Assembly: GCF_009711125.1 (NCBI RefSeq) | Contig: NZ_WMIB01000002.1 | Location: 124,001 to 188,000 of the forward strand | DNA: 64,000 bases | Reading direction: 5' to 3' | From: Metabacillus mangrovi | GTDB lineage: Bacteria; Bacillota; Bacilli; Bacillales; Bacillaceae | Part shown: positions 55,370 to 63,931 of the stretch, piece after piece | Layout of the letters: each line of letters starts with the position of its first letter | Numbering within the stretch: position 1 is the first letter of the stretch | The notes under the pieces: model-generated | What the model saw: only the letters and a program-made list of their open reading frames with translations | Told to the model about the DNA's origin: nothing | The model's database searches: none | Translations under genes and position numbers: made by a program

Positions 55370-57286
55370 GTGATTCTCCCGCTGCAATCCATTTCTGCCG
55401 GCCTTTCTGCAGATGTGCCGTCCGTTCATGAAAGCGGTGGCCAAACTGGGTTTTATGGACTGCTTGAAAGCCTGAACGCCTCAGAAAATGGAAGTAAAAT
55501 CAATCCTATTTTAAAGCACCAAAGTAAATCCCAACCTATTAATGCAGATAATCTTCTTGCTTTATTTGAAAACCTTCAAGTAAAGCTATCTGGACTACAC
55601 GAGCAGGAAAACGCCGATCCAGAGCTATTGGCAGAGCTGGAACAGGTAGAAGCAGGGCTCTTTTCCCTGCTGATTAATCAGCCTGGATCGGCGGCCGGTA
55701 AAGCTCTCGTTTCCAGCAGCTTCATACCGCCTAGACAGCTGGAAACAGTTAAGCTCGCAAATTCATCCGGTCAGACTTTCATGGAGAATATCGAACTGTT
55801 GGAAAAACCTGAACACAATTTAAAAAGCCTAAACATTCTTGAGAAAGAGTTGGCTAAATTATCCAACAAAACCTCACAAGGTGATCATTTACTTGCGGAG
55901 ACAAACAGTATTTCTCCAGATGCTGATGATCAATCAGCAATAAGACTAGGTGAAATAATAAATACTATTAATTATTTGGTTTTTCGATTATCAGGTCTTC
56001 TTTCTGACCCGTTGATTCCCGCTAATCTTGATTCAAATCCTGCGAATCTTTTAGATCCATCAGTCCATCTGTCATCCGAGAAAGATTTAGAAATATCATA
56101 TGGAACAGAGCAGGGTGTGGACTTTATAAAAGGATTAAATCAGAGATTGCCGATTATGATGACAAGCCCTTCTCCTGGGCAGGGGATCTCAACGCATAAT
56201 CAAACAGCAGAACAAATCATCGAAAACCTTCCAGAATCATCACATCAAATATTGGCAGGAAAAACACAACTTACAAGTAATCTAACTGAGCTTCTTGGTT
56301 TGGACTCAATTGAAAATTTGAAACCTGATGTGTGGTTAGGAGAACTTGAGAGTAAAGATGCAAGTATTGGAAGCAAGCAAATGGCCCAGCTTCTTATAAA
56401 AACAAGTAACGAAGAATCGTTAAGGAACACTGCAAAATCATTTTTACAAAACAGCTTGGATATTGCGGCCTCAACTGGAAAAAATGTAAATCTAGCAGCC
56501 AATCTACAACATGAAGCTTCCTTGAGAAGCAGCCTCTCAGCACCCGCTAAAAAAGGATTGGATGCATCAGCTTCGCTCATCAGTCAGCTCGAAGCTCAAG
56601 CAGCGAATGTTTTACCACGTAGTTTTATCAGGAATATGGTACAAACACAGGCAGGCTCTCCTGCAAATCTGCCATCTGACCTCGGGTTTACAGGTCCTGT
56701 TTTAAAGGATTTGCCGCTGGTCAACACGATGGAAAACAATAGTGAAAAAATTGCCGGAAATACTATTTCATCAACCAAAGAGGAGCTGCTAGGTTTACAG
56801 CTGCAGTCCCCACTCTCAAAGCCTGAGCACCTGTCCCTGTTTTTAAAAATGAATCCGGAAGGAAATGGAGTCCGCCAGGAATATTTGATGGAACAGCTTC
56901 AAAAGCTGATGGCATCGAGTAGATTTACAGCTGTCAACGGGTCTGAAAAACTGTTCCTGAAGCTTTATCCTGAACATCTTGGCGAACTTAGAATTGAAAT
57001 TATGCAGTCTGATGGAAAATGGACAGCGAAGTTCACAGCCGTAAACGCTCATATTAAAGAAGCGATTGAGAGCAATCTTCATCAGTTAAAGCAGGGCTTG
57101 AACCAGCAGTCGCTGCACATCGATAAAATAGAAGTTTTTCAATCCCACTCCCATCCGGGGCGCGAACTTCCTCAGGAGCAAAGCGGACGGCAGAGGGAGC
57201 AGCATCAGCAGAGCAGAAGAGACGAGGCCGGACGGACTGACTTCGAAGACTCTTTATCTGAAGAGATAGCTAATTTAACAGAGTAG
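55370..57286 (+). CDS. fliK: Flagellar hook-length control protein FliK
   Basis: Molecular ruler that is exported and tells FlhB to switch from hook to filament substrates. Conserved C-terminal FliK domain at about residues 510-605 (FLKLYPEHLGELRIEI, NLHQLKQGLNQQSLHIDKIEV), followed by a Gln/Arg-rich tail. The first 500 residues are poorly conserved ruler sequence, as is normal. At 638 residues it is longer than B. subtilis FliK. Base composition in the middle (about 55480-56560) is much more AT-rich than in the neighbours. GTG 55370 after AAAGGTGGTGA is preferred among three nearby GTG codons. Confidence 0.93.
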   Translation: MILPLQSISAGLSADVPSVHESGGQTGFYGLLESLNASENGSKINPILKHQSKSQPINADNLLALFENLQVKLSGLHEQENADPELLAELEQVEAGLFSLLINQPGSAAGKALVSSSFIPPRQLETVKLANSSGQTFMENIELLEKPEHNLKSLNILEKELAKLSNKTSQGDHLLAETNSISPDADDQSAIRLGEIINTINYLVFRLSGLLSDPLIPANLDSNPANLLDPSVHLSSEKDLEISYGTEQGVDFIKGLNQRLPIMMTSPSPGQGISTHNQTAEQIIENLPESSHQILAGKTQLTSNLTELLGLDSIENLKPDVWLGELESKDASIGSKQMAQLLIKTSNEESLRNTAKSFLQNSLDIAASTGKNVNLAANLQHEASLRSSLSAPAKKGLDASASLISQLEAQAANVLPRSFIRNMVQTQAGSPANLPSDLGFTGPVLKDLPLVNTMENNSEKIAGNTISSTKEELLGLQLQSPLSKPEHLSLFLKMNPEGNGVRQEYLMEQLQKLMASSRFTAVNGSEKLFLKLYPEHLGELRIEIMQSDGKWTAKFTAVNAHIKEAIESNLHQLKQGLNQQSLHIDKIEVFQSHSHPGRELPQEQSGRQREQHQQSRRDEAGRTDFEDSLSEEIANLTE

Positions 57287-57294
57287 GTGATTAG

Positions 57295-57765
57295 ATGGAA
57301 ACAAGAATTGATTCTTCTTTTATGCTCTCAACCTTGCAGAATGGAGAGAGAAAGCCTTCAAGTGCGCTCGGCAAGGATGAATTCCTGAAGATTCTCATGA
57401 CTCAGCTGCAAAATCAGGACCCGCTCAACCCGATGGAAGATAAAGAGTTTATTGCCCAAATGGCATCCTTCTCCTCCCTTGAGCAGATGTCCAATATGAA
57501 CAGTACGATGCAGACCTTCTTAAACACCCAATCCGGCAATCAGATCCTGCAATACAGTCCGCTGATCGGCAAAGAAATCACTTACTCCTATAAGGAAAAG
57601 GATGCTGAAGGAAATGAAACGGTAAAAGAGGGCTCTCAGCAAGTAAAAGCGGTAAGCAGAAAAAACAATGAAGTAACACTTGAACTTCTGGATGGAACCA
57701 TCATCTATACGGATGAGATTATCCGGGTTTCTGAAAAGACAGCTGGAAGCAATGGAGAGAATTGA
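57295..57765 (+). CDS. flgD: Flagellar hook-capping protein FlgD (YlxG)
   Basis: Scaffold for hook assembly, 156 residues. The conserved N-terminal part is GKDEFLKILMTQLQNQDPLNPM and FIAQMASFSSLEQM. The C-terminal Ig-like domain of longer FlgD proteins is reduced, as in B. subtilis. GTAGGTGA precedes the start. It overlaps the next gene by 14 bases. Confidence 0.95.
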   Translation: METRIDSSFMLSTLQNGERKPSSALGKDEFLKILMTQLQNQDPLNPMEDKEFIAQMASFSSLEQMSNMNSTMQTFLNTQSGNQILQYSPLIGKEITYSYKEKDAEGNETVKEGSQQVKAVSRKNNEVTLELLDGTIIYTDEIIRVSEKTAGSNGEN

Positions 57766-58105
57766 CCATCTGACACTCCCTCCACTCTTCCTTTACCGAA
57801 AAGAAACGGTTAAGACACCAAACGCATCTTTGGAAAGCTATCTAGGCAAAGAACTGACGATAAGCAAGCACGCCCAAGCCCGCCTGAAGGAGCGCAGCAT
57901 TTCGCTTCCGGAAGACAAATGGCTGAAAATGAACAGCAGTTTGAAGACGGCCATGCAAAAAGGAGTCAAAGAGGCTCTCGTTCTATCAGAAGAAGGAGCA
58001 TTTATCGTCAACGTGAAAAAGGCGGTCATTATCACAGCCATGAACCGCAAGGAAGCTTCATCACAGATTTTTACGAATATTAACGGAACAATCATACTGG
58101 ATTGA
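57752..58105 (+). CDS. Flagellar operon protein of the TIGR02530 type
   Basis: A 117-residue protein between flgD and flgE, a position where Bacillaceae and clostridia carry a conserved protein of unknown function called simply flagellar operon protein. The family-like core is LTISKHAQARLKERSISLPE, EALVLSEEGAFIVNVKKAVIITAM and the C-terminal INGTIILD. ATG 57752 inside the end of flgD has GGAAG upstream. No signal peptide or membrane segment. A role in hook assembly is inferred only from position. Confidence 0.85.
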   Translation: MERIDHLTLPPLFLYRKETVKTPNASLESYLGKELTISKHAQARLKERSISLPEDKWLKMNSSLKTAMQKGVKEALVLSEEGAFIVNVKKAVIITAMNRKEASSQIFTNINGTIILD

Positions 58106-58181
58106 CATGGCCGGACCCACAAAGGGAAGCCAGGCTGCGGAAAAACAGAAGCAGCCATCCAAAAAAATGGGGGAAAAACAA

Positions 58182-59075
58182 ATGTTAAGATCACTATATT
58201 CTGGTATCAGCGGGATGAAAAACTTTCAAACAAAACTGGATGTAATCGGAAACAATATTTCAAATGTAAATACACACGGATTTAAAAAGGGACGTACCAT
58301 TTTTCAGGATCTTTACAGCCAATCGGTTTCCGGAGCCAGTGCACCTGCTGCAGGTCTCGGAGGAACGAATCCGCGTCAAGTGGGTCTTGGCTCTCAGCTT
58401 GCAGCCATTGACACGATCCACACGGGCGGAAGCATGCAGACAACTGGAAGGAATTTAGATTTGGCTATCTCAGGCGATGGGTTTTTTCAAGTGGGAGAGT
58501 CAAATGGCGGCGCCTTTACGAATATTTCATACACAAGAGCAGGGAACTTCTATCTGGATAATGCAGGAAATATAGTAAATAGTTCAGGGCAGTACCTTTC
58601 AGCATGGTCAACTGATACGGTAGGGGGAGGTGCTGCTAAACCTGCTCCAGTGGCTGATCCCCAAACAGGCAATATAACAAGTGTACCAGGATACTCCAAA
58701 AAGCCTCTTAACATTCCTGCAGATGCTAAATCAATGAGTATCGGGCAAGATGGTGCGGTTTCATACGTAGATGAGAATGGAGATCTTAAATACGCGGGAT
58801 TAATCGAAATCGCAAAATTCCCTAATGCCGGAGGGCTTGAAAAGAAGGGGAACAACCTTTATACGCAGACGACTAACTCCGGAGCTCCGGTAACGAGTGC
58901 AGCTGGACTCTCCGGGATTGGTACAGTACAGGCAGGCTCATTAGAAATGTCCAACGTCGATCTCTCTGAAGAATTTACAGAAATGATCGTCGCGCAGCGC
59001 GGATTTCAGTCAAACACTAAAATCATTACGACTTCCGATGAAATTCTGCAGGAGCTTATGAATCTTAAACGATAA
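58182..59075 (+). CDS. flgE: Flagellar hook protein FlgE
   Basis: Subunit of the hook, 297 residues. The N-terminal axial motif is MLRSLYSGISGMKNFQTKLDVIGNNISNVNT and the C-terminal is SNVDLSEEFTEMIVAQRGFQSN. The central region, with NLDLAISGDGFFQV, is longer than a rod protein. ATG 58182 follows GGGGGAA; an in-frame ATG at 58107 would add 25 Lys- and Gln-rich residues that are not typical of hook proteins. Confidence 0.95.
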   Translation: MLRSLYSGISGMKNFQTKLDVIGNNISNVNTHGFKKGRTIFQDLYSQSVSGASAPAAGLGGTNPRQVGLGSQLAAIDTIHTGGSMQTTGRNLDLAISGDGFFQVGESNGGAFTNISYTRAGNFYLDNAGNIVNSSGQYLSAWSTDTVGGGAAKPAPVADPQTGNITSVPGYSKKPLNIPADAKSMSIGQDGAVSYVDENGDLKYAGLIEIAKFPNAGGLEKKGNNLYTQTTNSGAPVTSAAGLSGIGTVQAGSLEMSNVDLSEEFTEMIVAQRGFQSNTKIITTSDEILQELMNLKR

Positions 59076-59117
59076 GATGGGGGGGCAGGGAATGGCGGCA
59101 TAGCCATTCCCGATCTT
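59074..59117 (+). promoter_or_regulatory. Stem-loop occupying the swrD translation start region
   Basis: GGGAATGGC (59088) pairs perfectly with GCCATTCCC (59103), and the outer AAGAT (59074) with ATCTT (59113). The structure ends one base before the swrD ATG. No T-run follows and no free ribosome-binding site remains, so it may control swrD translation. Confidence 0.6.
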
Positions 59118-59118
59118 A

Positions 59119-59340
59119 ATGATTAAAGTAACCCGCTTAAACGGCCAAACCTTCTATTTGAATGCACTGCAGATTGAACTGGTAGAGTCCTTCCCGGATA
59201 CAGCCATTACCCTTTCGAACGGCAGGAAATACATTGTTTCCGAGAAGGAAACGGATGTAATCAGCCAGATGAAAGAATTTTACCGGGAGATTGGCCTTTT
59301 GGCCATTTCAAACAAGGTGAAGGAGCAGGAGAATGAATAA
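59119..59340 (+). CDS. swrD: Swarming motility protein SwrD (FlbD family)
   Basis: A 73-residue protein of the FlbD family, beginning MIKVTRLNGQTFYLNALQIE with ESFPDTAITLSNGRKYIV. In B. subtilis SwrD raises flagellar motor power for swarming. The start lacks a normal ribosome-binding site and follows directly after a stem-loop. It overlaps fliL by eight bases. Confidence 0.92.
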   Translation: MIKVTRLNGQTFYLNALQIELVESFPDTAITLSNGRKYIVSEKETDVISQMKEFYREIGLLAISNKVKEQENE

Positions 59341-59758
59341 AAAGCTATTATCCATCATGTTTATCATCATCACCTCCATTACGCTGATCGGGGTAGCCGC
59401 TCTTGCCTTGATGACGAATTTTTTTGAGAAAGAGACGACGGGTGCGCCGACAATCGATGAGATTGTGGAGTCCTCTGTTGAAGTACCGGAGCTGACAACC
59501 AATCTTGCAGGAGGAAACATCGTACGTATTTCACTGAAGCTTGAAACGGATTCCAAAAAAGCGAAGGAAGAGCTTGAGAAAAGGGAATTCCAAGTGAAAG
59601 ACGTTGTCATTTCTGAACTGAGCAGTATGAAGGCCGAACAGCTTGCCGGTAAAGACGGCAAGGAGGCGCTTAAAAAAACGATTATGGGAAGCATAAATCG
59701 TCTTATGCAAGAAGGAAAAGTTGAGAAAGTCTATACTACCTCCTTCATCCTGCAATAA
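59333..59758 (+). CDS. fliL: Flagellar basal body-associated protein FliL
   Basis: Single-pass membrane protein that surrounds the stator. The 141-residue protein has one membrane span at about residues 7-28 and an extracellular stomatin-like domain with VRISLKLETDSKKAKEEL and a C-terminal KVYTTSFILQ. AAGGAGCAGGAG precedes ATG 59333 inside swrD. Confidence 0.95.
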   Translation: MNKKLLSIMFIIITSITLIGVAALALMTNFFEKETTGAPTIDEIVESSVEVPELTTNLAGGNIVRISLKLETDSKKAKEELEKREFQVKDVVISELSSMKAEQLAGKDGKEALKKTIMGSINRLMQEGKVEKVYTTSFILQ

Positions 59759-59782
59759 TGAACAATTTGAGGAGGTGAAGGC

Positions 59783-60781
59783 ATGTCCGGAGAAGTACTG
59801 TCCCAAAGTGAAATTGATGCCCTTCTTTCAGCTATTACAACGGGAGAAATGGATGCAGAAGAGTTAAAGCGCGAAGATGCGGAGAAGAAAATCAAGACGT
59901 ATGATTTTAAACGGGCACTCCGGTTTTCAAAAGACCAGATCCGAAGCCTTACGAGAATTCATGAGAACTTTGCCAGACTGCTGACGACTTACTTTTCAGC
60001 ACAGCTGCGAACATACATCCAGATCACAGTCGCTTCAGTCGATCAAGTTCCTTATGAAGAGTTCGTCCGGTCCATGCCGAAGATGACCATCCTGAACATT
60101 TTCGAGGTTCAGCCTCTAGAAGGCAGGATCGTGATGGAAGTAAACCCGAATATCGCTTATGCCATGATGGACCGGGTGATGGGAGGCCTGGGGTCCGGTT
60201 TTAATAAGATCGATACGCTGACAGAAATCGAAACAAGAATCATGTCCAATTTGTTTGAAAAATCACTGGACAGTTACAGGGAAGCGTGGCAGACCATCGC
60301 GGAAATTGAGCCGGAAATGCAGGAATTCGAAGTGAATCCACAATTTATTCAAATGGTTTCTCCAAATGAAACGGTGATTGTGATTTCCCTCACCGTCCAA
60401 GTAGGAGATACGAGCGGGATGATCAATCTCTGTATCCCTCATATCGTACTCGAGCCGATCATTCCAAAGCTTTCCGTCCATTATTGGATGCAGTCTGACC
60501 GTAAAGAGGTGGATCCCGCTGAGACGGACGCTTTGAAAGAACGGATTGAAAAAACACAGATTACCGTTTCAGCAGAGCTCGGATCTTCTGAAATTACGAT
60601 TCATGAATTCATGGAATTGCAGAAAGGCGACATTATCCAAATGGACCAGCCGATCGGACAGCCTCTCCTCATTAAAATAGGAGACATTCCAAAATACACA
60701 GCACAGCCAGGAAAAATAAACCGCAAATTAGCTGTCCAGATACTTGAACACTATTTTGGGGGGAATGAAGATGGGGAGTAA
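59783..60781 (+). CDS. fliM: Flagellar motor switch protein FliM
   Basis: C-ring protein that binds phospho-CheY and sets rotation direction. The 332-residue protein has the N-terminal CheY-binding peptide LSQSEIDALLS (about residues 5-15), a middle CheC-like domain (YDFKRALRFSKDQIRSL) and a C-terminal SpoA domain. AGGAGGTGAAGG precedes ATG 59783. It overlaps fliY by 11 bases. Confidence 0.97.
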   Translation: MSGEVLSQSEIDALLSAITTGEMDAEELKREDAEKKIKTYDFKRALRFSKDQIRSLTRIHENFARLLTTYFSAQLRTYIQITVASVDQVPYEEFVRSMPKMTILNIFEVQPLEGRIVMEVNPNIAYAMMDRVMGGLGSGFNKIDTLTEIETRIMSNLFEKSLDSYREAWQTIAEIEPEMQEFEVNPQFIQMVSPNETVIVISLTVQVGDTSGMINLCIPHIVLEPIIPKLSVHYWMQSDRKEVDPAETDALKERIEKTQITVSAELGSSEITIHEFMELQKGDIIQMDQPIGQPLLIKIGDIPKYTAQPGKINRKLAVQILEHYFGGNEDGE

Positions 60782-61955
60782 TGAGATGCTATCACAAGAT
60801 GAAATTGATGCTTTGCTGAAAGGCACTGGAATAGAGGAAGAAGCATCCGGCTCTCATCAAATACAGGATTATCTGGATGAGATGGAAGCAGATGCTTTAG
60901 GGGAAATCGGCAATATTTCGTTCGGGAGCTCTGCTACCGCTCTGTCAACCTTACTGAATCAAAAGGTTGAAATAACAACTCCTGAAGTCTCCATTATCGA
61001 GAAAAATCAGCTTGCCAATGAATTCCCTCAGCCATATGTTGCCATCGAGGTGAATTATACGGAAGGTTTTAGAGGGAGCAACCTGCTTGTTATTGAGCAA
61101 AGTGACGCAGCCATCATCGCGGACTTGATGATTGGCGGTGACGGTACAAGCCCCGACCTGTCAATGGGGGAAATCCACTTAAGTGCTGTTCAGGAAGCGA
61201 TGAACCAGATGATGGGTTCTGCTGCAACAAGCATGTCGACAATCTTTAACAAAAAGGTCGATATCAGCCCGCCAAGACTTGATCTGTTAAACATTCCTAC
61301 GGGTGAAGGAACAGATGCGATACCGGATGCTGAAATGATCATCAAGGTTTCGTTCCGGCTTAAGGTGGGGGCACTGATTGACTCGAGCATCATGCAGGTG
61401 CTGCCGCTCGCTTTTGCGAAGGACCTGATTCAGGAGCTGATGAATCCCGCAGCTCAGGTAAAAGAGGAACCACCCGCACCAGCGCCTGCAGCCGTTGAAC
61501 AGAATCCATATACCCCTCCGCAGCCGCCGCAAAGCGCCAGTCAGCACAGGCAGCAGGATCCATATAACGGGTCAGCTTATCAGACACATGCTGCACCACC
61601 TGCACAGCCATCTTACAGGGCACCGCAGCCGGAATATGAAGTGAAGCCTGCTGAATTTGCAAGCTTTGACCCTCTACAGCCTCCTGCCGCAGAGAACCGC
61701 AACCTGGATCTGCTGATGGATATTCCGCTTCAGGTAACAGTTGAACTCGGGCGCACAAAACGGTCTATAAGGGAAATCCTTGAATTATCATCAGGGTCCA
61801 TTATTGAGCTTGACAAGCTTGCCGGTGAGCCGGTAGATATTCTGATAAACAGGAAAATTGTTGCCAAGGGCGAGGTTGTTGTCATAGACGAAAATTTCGG
61901 AGTCCGGGTGACAGATATAATCAGCCAGCAAGACAGACTGAACAAACTTAAATAA
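60771..61955 (+). CDS. fliY: Flagellar motor switch phosphatase FliY
   Basis: CheY-P phosphatase in the switch complex of Gram-positive bacteria, fused to a FliN domain. The 394-residue protein has an N-terminal CheY-binding peptide LSQDEIDALLKG, two CheC-type phosphatase motifs (EIGNISFGSSATALS, HLSAVQEAMNQMMGSA), a Pro/Gln-rich linker (about residues 227-305) and a C-terminal FliN/SpoA domain (VTVELGRTKRSIREIL). ATG 60771 follows a G-run; an ATG two codons earlier is possible. Confidence 0.96.
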   Translation: MGSNEMLSQDEIDALLKGTGIEEEASGSHQIQDYLDEMEADALGEIGNISFGSSATALSTLLNQKVEITTPEVSIIEKNQLANEFPQPYVAIEVNYTEGFRGSNLLVIEQSDAAIIADLMIGGDGTSPDLSMGEIHLSAVQEAMNQMMGSAATSMSTIFNKKVDISPPRLDLLNIPTGEGTDAIPDAEMIIKVSFRLKVGALIDSSIMQVLPLAFAKDLIQELMNPAAQVKEEPPAPAPAAVEQNPYTPPQPPQSASQHRQQDPYNGSAYQTHAAPPAQPSYRAPQPEYEVKPAEFASFDPLQPPAAENRNLDLLMDIPLQVTVELGRTKRSIREILELSSGSIIELDKLAGEPVDILINRKIVAKGEVVVIDENFGVRVTDIISQQDRLNKLK

Positions 61956-61969
61956 TGGGAGTGGCAAAC

Positions 61970-62332
61970 ATGGCAAAAAGAATTTTAATCGTAGACGATG
62001 CTGCATTTATGAGAATGATGATCAAGGATATTCTTTCAAAGAACGGATTTGATGTAGCGGGTGAAGCGGCAGATGGCGCCCAGGCTGTAGAGAAATATAA
62101 AGAACTCCAGCCGGACCTTGTGACGATGGATATTACAATGCCTGAGATGGACGGCATTACAGCATTGAAAGAGATCAAAAAAATGAACCCGAACGCCAAA
62201 GTGATTATGTGCTCTGCGATGGGCCAGCAGGCTATGGTAATCGACGCCATTCAGGCGGGAGCTAAAGACTTTATCGTAAAACCATTTCAGGCTGACCGGG
62301 TAATCGAAGCCATTTCCAAAACACTAAGCTAA
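61970..62332 (+). CDS. cheY: Chemotaxis response regulator CheY
   Basis: Single-domain receiver that carries the chemotaxis signal to FliM and FliY. The 120-residue protein has acidic residues Asp9 and Asp10, phosphorylation site Asp54 (MDITMPEMDG), Ser82 and Lys104 (VKPFQ). The ATG at 61970 gives MAKRILIVDD as in relatives and follows GGGAGTGG; the ATG at 61955 overlaps the fliY stop. Confidence 0.97.
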   Translation: MAKRILIVDDAAFMRMMIKDILSKNGFDVAGEAADGAQAVEKYKELQPDLVTMDITMPEMDGITALKEIKKMNPNAKVIMCSAMGQQAMVIDAIQAGAKDFIVKPFQADRVIEAISKTLS

Positions 62333-62333
62333 A

Positions 62334-62984
62334 ATGGCAAAGGTACAAAAAATGATCATCGGGATCAGTATTCTCCTGATCCTCGCTGCCGTTTTACTTC
62401 CTTCTTCCCCTGTGGCCGCATCTTCATCCGGCGGCACAGTGGAGGATTACTTAAAACAGGAGCCAAAGGCTGATCCGGCAGAAAAAGAAGATACGCCTGC
62501 TTCTGAAAGCAGACCTCCCGGTGTCACTGCCTGGGATGTGATTAAAATGATTTTCGCTACCATCTTTGTTGCCGGCCTGATCTATTTTATTTTCCGGGTC
62601 TTATCGGCAAAAAACAGGGTAATCCGGCCTGCAGTCTACCTTCAGACCCTGGGAGGGACGCCGCTTGGCCAAAACCGGTCCATTCAGCTCGTAAAAGCAG
62701 GCGATGTGATTATGGTCGTTGGAGTGGGAGATTCAGTACAGCTGCTGAAGACGATCGATGACAGGGAAGAAATCGATAAAATCACCCGCCAGTATGCAGA
62801 CAAAGGAGCCGACTTTGAGGGAGCCAGAAAATTTCTTGCCAAAACCGCTTCGGCTATTGCGGCTAAACAGGGAGAAGAGAAGAGTGCTTCATTTAAAAAG
62901 ACTCTTCAGAAGCAGCTCGATGAGATGAAAGCAGAACGAAGACAGAAGGAAGAAGAATGGCTGAAGAAAGGGAATAAGCAATGA
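62334..62984 (+). CDS. fliO: Flagellar biosynthetic protein FliO (FliZ)
   Basis: Membrane protein that helps assemble the FliP export-gate ring; called FliZ in B. subtilis. The 216-residue protein has an N-terminal hydrophobic segment resembling a signal peptide (about residues 8-28, ending near SPVAAS), an acidic loop, a second span (about 68-88) and a C-terminal cytoplasmic domain (YLQTLGGTPLGQNRSIQLV) with a highly charged tail. An ATG at 62352 is an alternative start with a better placed AAAGG. Confidence 0.92.
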   Translation: MAKVQKMIIGISILLILAAVLLPSSPVAASSSGGTVEDYLKQEPKADPAEKEDTPASESRPPGVTAWDVIKMIFATIFVAGLIYFIFRVLSAKNRVIRPAVYLQTLGGTPLGQNRSIQLVKAGDVIMVVGVGDSVQLLKTIDDREEIDKITRQYADKGADFEGARKFLAKTASAIAAKQGEEKSASFKKTLQKQLDEMKAERRQKEEEWLKKGNKQ

Positions 62985-63646
62985 ATGATTTAATGGAGAT
63001 TCTTGGAACAGGGGAAGCGCAAAATGTCAGCACATCCGTGCAGCTGCTGCTGCTGCTCACCATACTTTCCCTCGCGCCGAGCATCCTGATCTTATTTACT
63101 TGTTTTACAAGAATTGTCATTGTACTGTCGTTTGTCAGAACTTCGCTTGCGACCCAGCAGATGCCGCCTAACCAGGTTTTGATCGGCTTGTCGCTCTTCC
63201 TTACTTTCTTCATTATGGGTCCGGTGCTTGCTGAGGCGAACGAACAGGCTCTGACACCGTTGCTGGAAGAAAAGATCACGCTGGAAGAAGCCTACACAAA
63301 GGCTGAGAAACCATTTAAAGAGTTTATGAGCAAGCATACGAGACAGAAGGATCTTGAATTGTTTCTAAACTATGCAAACCTGAAAAAGCCGGAATCTGTG
63401 GAGGATATTCCGATTACCGCGCTCGTTCCTGCATTTGCCATAAGTGAGATCAAAACGGCGTTTCAAATCGGATTTATGATTTTTATTCCGTTTCTTGTGA
63501 TCGATATGGTTGTTGCAAGTATTTTAATGTCCATGGGGATGATGATGCTTCCCCCGGTTATGATTTCGCTGCCGTTTAAGATTCTGCTGTTTGTTCTGGT
63601 GGATGGCTGGTACTTAGTCATAAAGTCATTGCTTCAAAGTTTTTAA
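62981..63646 (+). CDS. fliP: Flagellar export gate protein FliP
   Basis: Core subunit of the type III export gate. The 221-residue protein has four membrane segments, the first two near residues 17-40 and 48-80, and the last two near 155-215. The conserved sequence is SFVRTSLATQQMPPNQVLIGLSLFLT and FQIGFMIFIPFLVIDMVVASILMSMGMMMLPP. It overlaps fliO by four bases. Confidence 0.97.
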   Translation: MNDLMEILGTGEAQNVSTSVQLLLLLTILSLAPSILILFTCFTRIVIVLSFVRTSLATQQMPPNQVLIGLSLFLTFFIMGPVLAEANEQALTPLLEEKITLEEAYTKAEKPFKEFMSKHTRQKDLELFLNYANLKKPESVEDIPITALVPAFAISEIKTAFQIGFMIFIPFLVIDMVVASILMSMGMMMLPPVMISLPFKILLFVLVDGWYLVIKSLLQSF

Positions 63647-63660
63647 GGAGGAGAATGCAG

Positions 63661-63930
63661 ATGAGTTCAGAAATGGTCATCTCCATTGCTGAGAAAGCAG
63701 TTTATACCACTTTGCTGATTTGCGGGCCGCTGCTGATTGTTGCATTGGTGATCGGCTTGGCTGTCAGCATTTTTCAGGCAACAACCCAGATCCAGGAACA
63801 GACATTGGCCTTTATTCCGAAGATTGTAGCGGTCATGGTCGGACTGATCTTTTTCGGCCCATGGATGCTGACAACGCTCGTATCCTATGCAGCGGATATT
63901 TTCGGCAATCTTAACAGGTTTGTAGGCTGA
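63661..63930 (+). CDS. fliQ: Flagellar export gate protein FliQ
   Basis: Small export-gate subunit, 89 residues, with two membrane hairpin helices (about 15-38 and 52-75) joined by FQATTQIQEQTLAFIPKI. ATG 63661 (MSSEMVIS) has AAGGAGGAG at proper distance; the ATG at 63655 is too close. fliR begins one base after its stop. Confidence 0.97.
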   Translation: MSSEMVISIAEKAVYTTLLICGPLLIVALVIGLAVSIFQATTQIQEQTLAFIPKIVAVMVGLIFFGPWMLTTLVSYAADIFGNLNRFVG

Positions 63931-63931
63931 C

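Noticed and set aside
58107-58181. N-terminal extension of FlgE by 25 residues
   Set aside because: Hook proteins begin at the axial motif LRSLYSGISG; the ATG at 58182 has the ribosome-binding site.
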